A DNA stretch of 64,000 nucleotides from Pteria penguin (taxonomy: Eukaryota > Mollusca > Bivalvia > Pterioida > Pteriidae): the NCBI GenBank assembly GCA_035048485.1, contig CM068583.1, positions 68,498,306 to 68,562,305 on the forward strand, written 5' to 3'. The position numbers and the translations under genes were made by a program. The notes below the pieces were generated by a model, which ran no database searches, was not told where the DNA came from, and saw only the letters and a list, made by a program, of their open reading frames with translations. Each line of letters begins with the position of its first letter. The first letter of the stretch is position 1. Below are positions 55,701 through 61,700 of this stretch, in pieces.

Positions 55701-58700
55701 ACCGCAAAAGCAGCACAATCAATAAATCTTCCATATAGATAACAAGGATCAACAGGTTTCTCAAGAAGAGAGGTCATAAAAATTTATTAAACACGAAGCG
55801 TTTATAGAATTATATGTTGCTATCAAAATATGTAAGGCGACATCAACATAAGTAACTTGTGCTCTGCCCGTCCGTAAGCCGAGCTCAGATCCTTGATCAA
55901 TAGGAGTCCCGACTAACAGTCAGTGGGGACGAGGATCAGGACCTTGTCTCCTCTGAAAAGGTTTGGACAAGGCCCGTCATAGAGTCCCCATCGCCATGTT
56001 AGTCAGTGTGCAACTTTGTAAGGAAAAAGTGTGCATTGGGTTGTAGAGGGACCCCATACAAAACTATGGTCTTAGCGATGATCTCAGGGTCATACTGTCG
56101 ACGTCAAAGGCGTTTAACAATTTTAGAACCCGCCGATATGAAATTATCGGAAGCTTTGACCCTCCTTAGTTTGTACACTAGATCACAGTAGAAATTGGGA
56201 TGGGATACTCCGCTGGATACGTATTGTTTAAAAGTCACATTTCCAAGTTTAGATAAAATGTCTGAATAAGATCTGTAAAATTTACCAAAAGTTTTTCGAA
56301 GTTTATGATATCTATAACCCTGAGTAAAAAAACAATATGCCCCGAACTATCGATCCGGGGGCCTAAAAAGATAAAATTTAGAAAAGAACAATAGTATTGG
56401 ACATGAGTAACATATCCTGATGCCTCGCACTATCTGGAATACTGACCTATGACGATGACAGACTTGACCCTTATCATGCTCATCGACGTCCGCCTATCGT
56501 ACAACAAGATAATCCCCTATCGTTACCTCGTGAACTCAACACAGAGTGCGCTACACAGATGTTTAACAACACAGAATATTGTGTAGGATCCATAGCGCTT
56601 ATGTAACCCTGGAAAAGACCTCTACTCCCTACACTGTAACATGCAGAGAAATTGTAACCGCCAATGTCATACACAGGACCTGGCATACACATAAATGTAC
56701 TCAAAATTATATAAATAAACATTCTTTCCCCTACCATCTCCAACAAATTTTACAATGCACACATTTATAAGAGGCTGATACTACAAGTACATTTCTTGGA
56801 ATCTATAATGCATGAGTTCTACTATAATTTATGAATAATATTTTTCCTTCCACTTAAAGTGGAACAAAATTCGAACTTGATCTGTAGCTTGTCATGGTAT
56901 TGAGTGCAAGGGCCATAACTCAGCAAAAACAAATCATCAAGGAGGCGGAACTAAATTCGAACTTGATATGTAACTTGTCATGGTATAGCAATGTACATAT
57001 ATCAAATGATAATCTGCAAACAAGTGCGGGAAACTGATTTGCCGGACTGACAGACGGACAAATTGCAAATCTATAGTCCCCTTGAGCGAAGTTCGCCGGT
57101 AGGGACTAAATATTTAGTGATCCACTAAAACCAAAATATGAAACCATCTTTAAAATGTGGAAATGATACTGATTGCCATGGTGATGAATATGATAGTTTT
57201 GGGCTATTTAGGCCAAATTTAACTGTAAGAAAATTGAAAATTGATAATTTTGTTTATCAATATATAAAACAAACTTTAAATTGATAATAAAAATATATTA
57301 ATACAACAAGATATAAAGCTTTTAACTTTTGAAATACATCTTATGTAATAATGTGTTGGAAGCAAGCATTTTAACAGGCTGCCGAAAATGTAAGATTATG
57401 ATACATTATGTTCCAATTGCTTGAAAACTGGCCAATTTCTGTTACCTTAAAGACAGATTTAAAAATATGCATTATCTCTTGGTGTCACGCTTGATTAGCT
57501 TTGAAAATCAGTTATTATGTATTTTTAAAATTTTTGAAAATTCGTATGGGAACGTGTAGAGAAATTTCCTCAATAATAGAAGAAAAAATGCATAAAACAT
57601 AAAATCTTTCTAACTTTCACAAGTGTATATAATGTTTAATTTCATTAAAATGATTTTCAAACAGAAATCTTGTATATTGAATTTATTGGGACATATTTGT
57701 TTTGATTACCTTCATTTATAACTACTAAAAGAGTAAATTCTTTTTCTTTAAAACTATGAATTTTGAAATAAAATGATTGCTATCACAATAAATTGCTCAA
57801 AATTCGAAAAAAAACCCTACTAAATAAGGTTTTAAATCAATTTTTTAAGTTCTTCGAAAGTTCAAAATTCTATTAAAGAAATATAATTTGATAATTTGAT
57901 ATACTTTTAGTGCAACTTTTAAAATATAAATAAAATACATGTAAATTAGGTGATAAATTGTTTATACATGTACATATATACTTCCAGTCTGTAATCCATG
58001 ATTTACATGTCGCAAATTGACCTTTGGACGATCGTTTATCGGAGTTCAAAAAACGGATACTTGCAACCTGTAAATCACTGATTTATTGAAAATGATGAGA
58101 AATTCTTAAAAATCAAACAATGGTCATGCACACGTTTCGATGTACCACGATTTCTCTCTAAGTACAGTATACCAGTATATTTATCAAGAAACATTCATGG
58201 ATCCATTGATCGATTTCAATTTAATTAATGCCAACGCCGTGATTCACCTAAAGGGTGGCGGGACCGAAACAGAAAGATACAATGGAAGAGTACTTAAAAT
58301 GCAGTTATAGGGTACATGTGTATCTTCCAAATCTGTTAGATATTATGCAGAAAATGATGTATCTCCTACTGTGAAGCGCGCTAACGTGGCCATCCGCGGC
58401 GCACGGGAATAGCAAACTTCATGTTCCCGCGACGTTAACATTGTTAAGTTAGGACGGCATCCGTTCAATGAGGCGTGTTAGCAAGGCTAACATGTTTGGC
58501 TTTCTTATGAGACAACAAAGCTCAAGGTCTTTATCAGAACAGACGTGGCAACGCGACGTAAAAGATCATGTTTGACTTTCTTATGAGACAACAAAGCTCA
58601 AGGTCTTTATCAGAACAGGCGTGGCAACGCGACGTAAAAGATCATGTTTGGCTTTCTTATGAGACAACAAAGCTCAAGGTCTTTATCAGAACAGGCGTGG

Positions 58701-61700
58701 CAACGCGACGTAAAAGATCATGTCTGACTTTCTTATGAGACAACAAAGCTCAAGGTCTTTATCAGAACAGACGTGGCAACGCGACGTAAAAGATCATGTC
58801 TGGCTTTCTTATGAGACAACAAAGCTCAAGGTCTTTATCAGAACAGGCGTGGCAACGCGACGTAAAAGATCATGTTTGGCTTTCTTATGAGACAACAAAG
58901 CTCAAGGTCTTTATCAGAACAGGCGTGGCAACGCGACGTAAAAGATCATGTTTGGCTTTCTTATGAGACAACAAAGCTCAAGGTCTTTATCAGAACAGGC
59001 GTGGCAACGCGACGTAAAAGATCATGTCTGACTTTCTTATGAGACAACAAAGCTCAAGGTCTTTATCAGAACAGGCGTGGCAACGCGACGTAAAAGATCA
59101 TGTCTGACTTTCTTATGAGACAACAAAGCTCAAGGTCTTTATCAGAACAGGCGTGGCAACGCGACGTAAAAGATCATGTCTGACTTTCTTATGAGACAAC
59201 AAAGCTCAAGGTCTTTATCAGAACAGGCGTGGCAACGCGACGTAAAAGATCATGTTTGGCTTTCTTATGAGACAACAAAGCTCAAGGTCTTTATCAGAAC
59301 AGGCGTGGCAACGCGACGTAAAAGATCATGTTTGACTTTCTTATGAGACAACAAAGCTCAAGGTCTTTATCAGAACAGGCGTGGCAACGCGACGTAAAAG
59401 ATCCATGGTTGTTACAGATAAGTCTGGTGCAATGTTCTACATTTCTGAACAGTGCAACGAGCAGATGCCGCCAAAATATATTTACAAATACAATATGATG
59501 GGACATACAAACAAGAACAATTCCTGTGAAGAGGTGTATCTATAATACAAGCATTATATATCTATTTGTTCTATTTCATTCAAGAGTGAAAATACTGGCA
59601 AATATTTGGCATGCATATATTGATCATTTACAACTGAGTGACCTAATGATATTAGAATTGTATTTTCTACTGCGTACCTAGGAGCGACTGCCACAGTACG
59701 TTGTCTCGTGTTTGTTTGGATGTTCAGTTTGTGGGTATTGACTAAACACCAATGCAAGGCATGAATATAATAAAGATAAATCTTGGACAAATTTGGGGCC
59801 CCAAGAATTTCTATGCACAAAAGGACTTGGCACACTACGGATAATGTCCCGATGAGAGAAGATTTGATGTTGATTATCGCCAAATTTGAGTGTAAATATT
59901 TTTTCTGAAGTAATTTATCAAAAGAACATTAACAGGTCACTTATGTAAAAAATAAACAATAAATTTGAATGTTTGCCGTAAGGTGTTTTTTTTTTCTATT
60001 CGTATAAGGTCCCATGTTCCAATAACATCTGACTGGCACTCACTGCTTCCGATGGGAGTTAAATTATCATTGATTATTGTTTTACATCAATCTACGATTA
60101 TTTCCTGTATATGGTGACGGCATTTGCCTAATGCATTACATAGACATTTGTACTTCTGCAACAGGCCCACCCGAAACTGAGGAATCTTTTACGTGCTATT
60201 TCTACCGGGAGACGGGACCTCAGTTTTTACTGTCTAATCCGAGAGGCAGTACGCATGTGTGCTCACGACGGGAGTCACACCCGGGACCTTTTGGTCAAGA
60301 GCCCAGCACCTCATCACAGAGCCATAAACCAGAGACATATATACAGAGTATATATGTCTCTGCATAAACTAAGGATATACTTAAGTCATAATGTCTTATT
60401 CTTCTGTTCAGCAATGAAATAATAACTGGGATTTGGGTTTTATTTAGTTTTATTCTATTGATAAATAGAATTAAACCATTCTACATGAGAATTTATTTGA
60501 ATGTTTGATAATGGAATAAATTAAAATGAAATATTTGACTTAAGTATATTCTCAGTTTATGGCGCCGGACCCTGATTATTGAGAAATGAAAACGGTTTCC
60601 AGACCATAAATAAATTCCCTTTTAATCTATAATTATTAAATTTTATCCACAGACTCTGCATGAGTCAAGATATACATTCATTTTAAATAATTTTGGGGTC
60701 AAAAAGCCAAAGAACCCAAAGATGCATATCATTGATTATCAAAAATGATTATTAAGCCATCTACGCCATGATATCCTTTCCATCTCTGATACCAAAACTT
60801 AACAGATGCTTTATAAGTCAACGGTTTGCCATTTTGATTTTGAAGTTGGTTTAAGAACAAGATTATTAATTGTATATTTTAAAAATCATTTCACCTGATT
60901 AAACACAGTATTTAACCTTTTAAAATTATTATTTGAGACAATCTCTGAATTTAAGGCTTTGAAGAACATATATATGTACTTGAAAAGGGACTACAATAAA
61001 ACCCTGACCAACACCCAGCACAAGGCCTACATGTTAACTAAGTTATCACAGGAATTAGTTTTACCATTCAAGGCCTAATGGAAATGGTCTTTGTTGACAA
61101 ACTTACATTATATAAGTATTACTATAAAGTTTTTGAGAGAAAACTACATATATCATAAAGAGGTCATTGAAATCACACCTGCAACAAAATGTTAATTACA
61201 TGTACATAAATGAATAAAGCTGGCGTGGCCTAGTGGTATCGCGCTGAACTCCTAATCGGGAGGCCGGGGTTCGATTCCCGCTCTGGTCATTCCAGTGTCC
61301 TGTCTTTCGGATGAGACAGTAAAAACCGAGGCCCTGTGTCATGGTATGCATGGCACGTTTAAGATCCCTCACTGCTTCGGGTGGGTCCTTTGCAAAGGTC
61401 AAAATTTGTATGCCCTGCATCAGGCAGATGCCATCACCATATACGTGAAATATTCGTGGTGTGACGTTAAACAAAAATCAATCAATACATAAAAGAATAT
61501 GTGCATGACATACATTGTATAAACTTCTCTCTATAGATGCAACACTTAATATGCTATAACCTAGTATTGTCTTTGTTATACACTCCACTAGCTCAAAAAA
61601 TTTATCAGATTTTAAAGTCATGCAATTTGTGAACTAAAACTTGATGCTATCATAAAACTAAATTTAAATTAATTAGTCAAAATATCAATGGATAAAATAC

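Noticed and set aside
59554..59883. 109-codon minus-strand open frame in intron 1
   Set aside because: No recognisable motif, no matching splice phase with exon 2. Probably chance or an old relic.
61217..61292. Functional tRNA gene
   Set aside because: Boxes A and B are good, but the sequence continues into a SINE body with a target duplication, so it is a SINE head.
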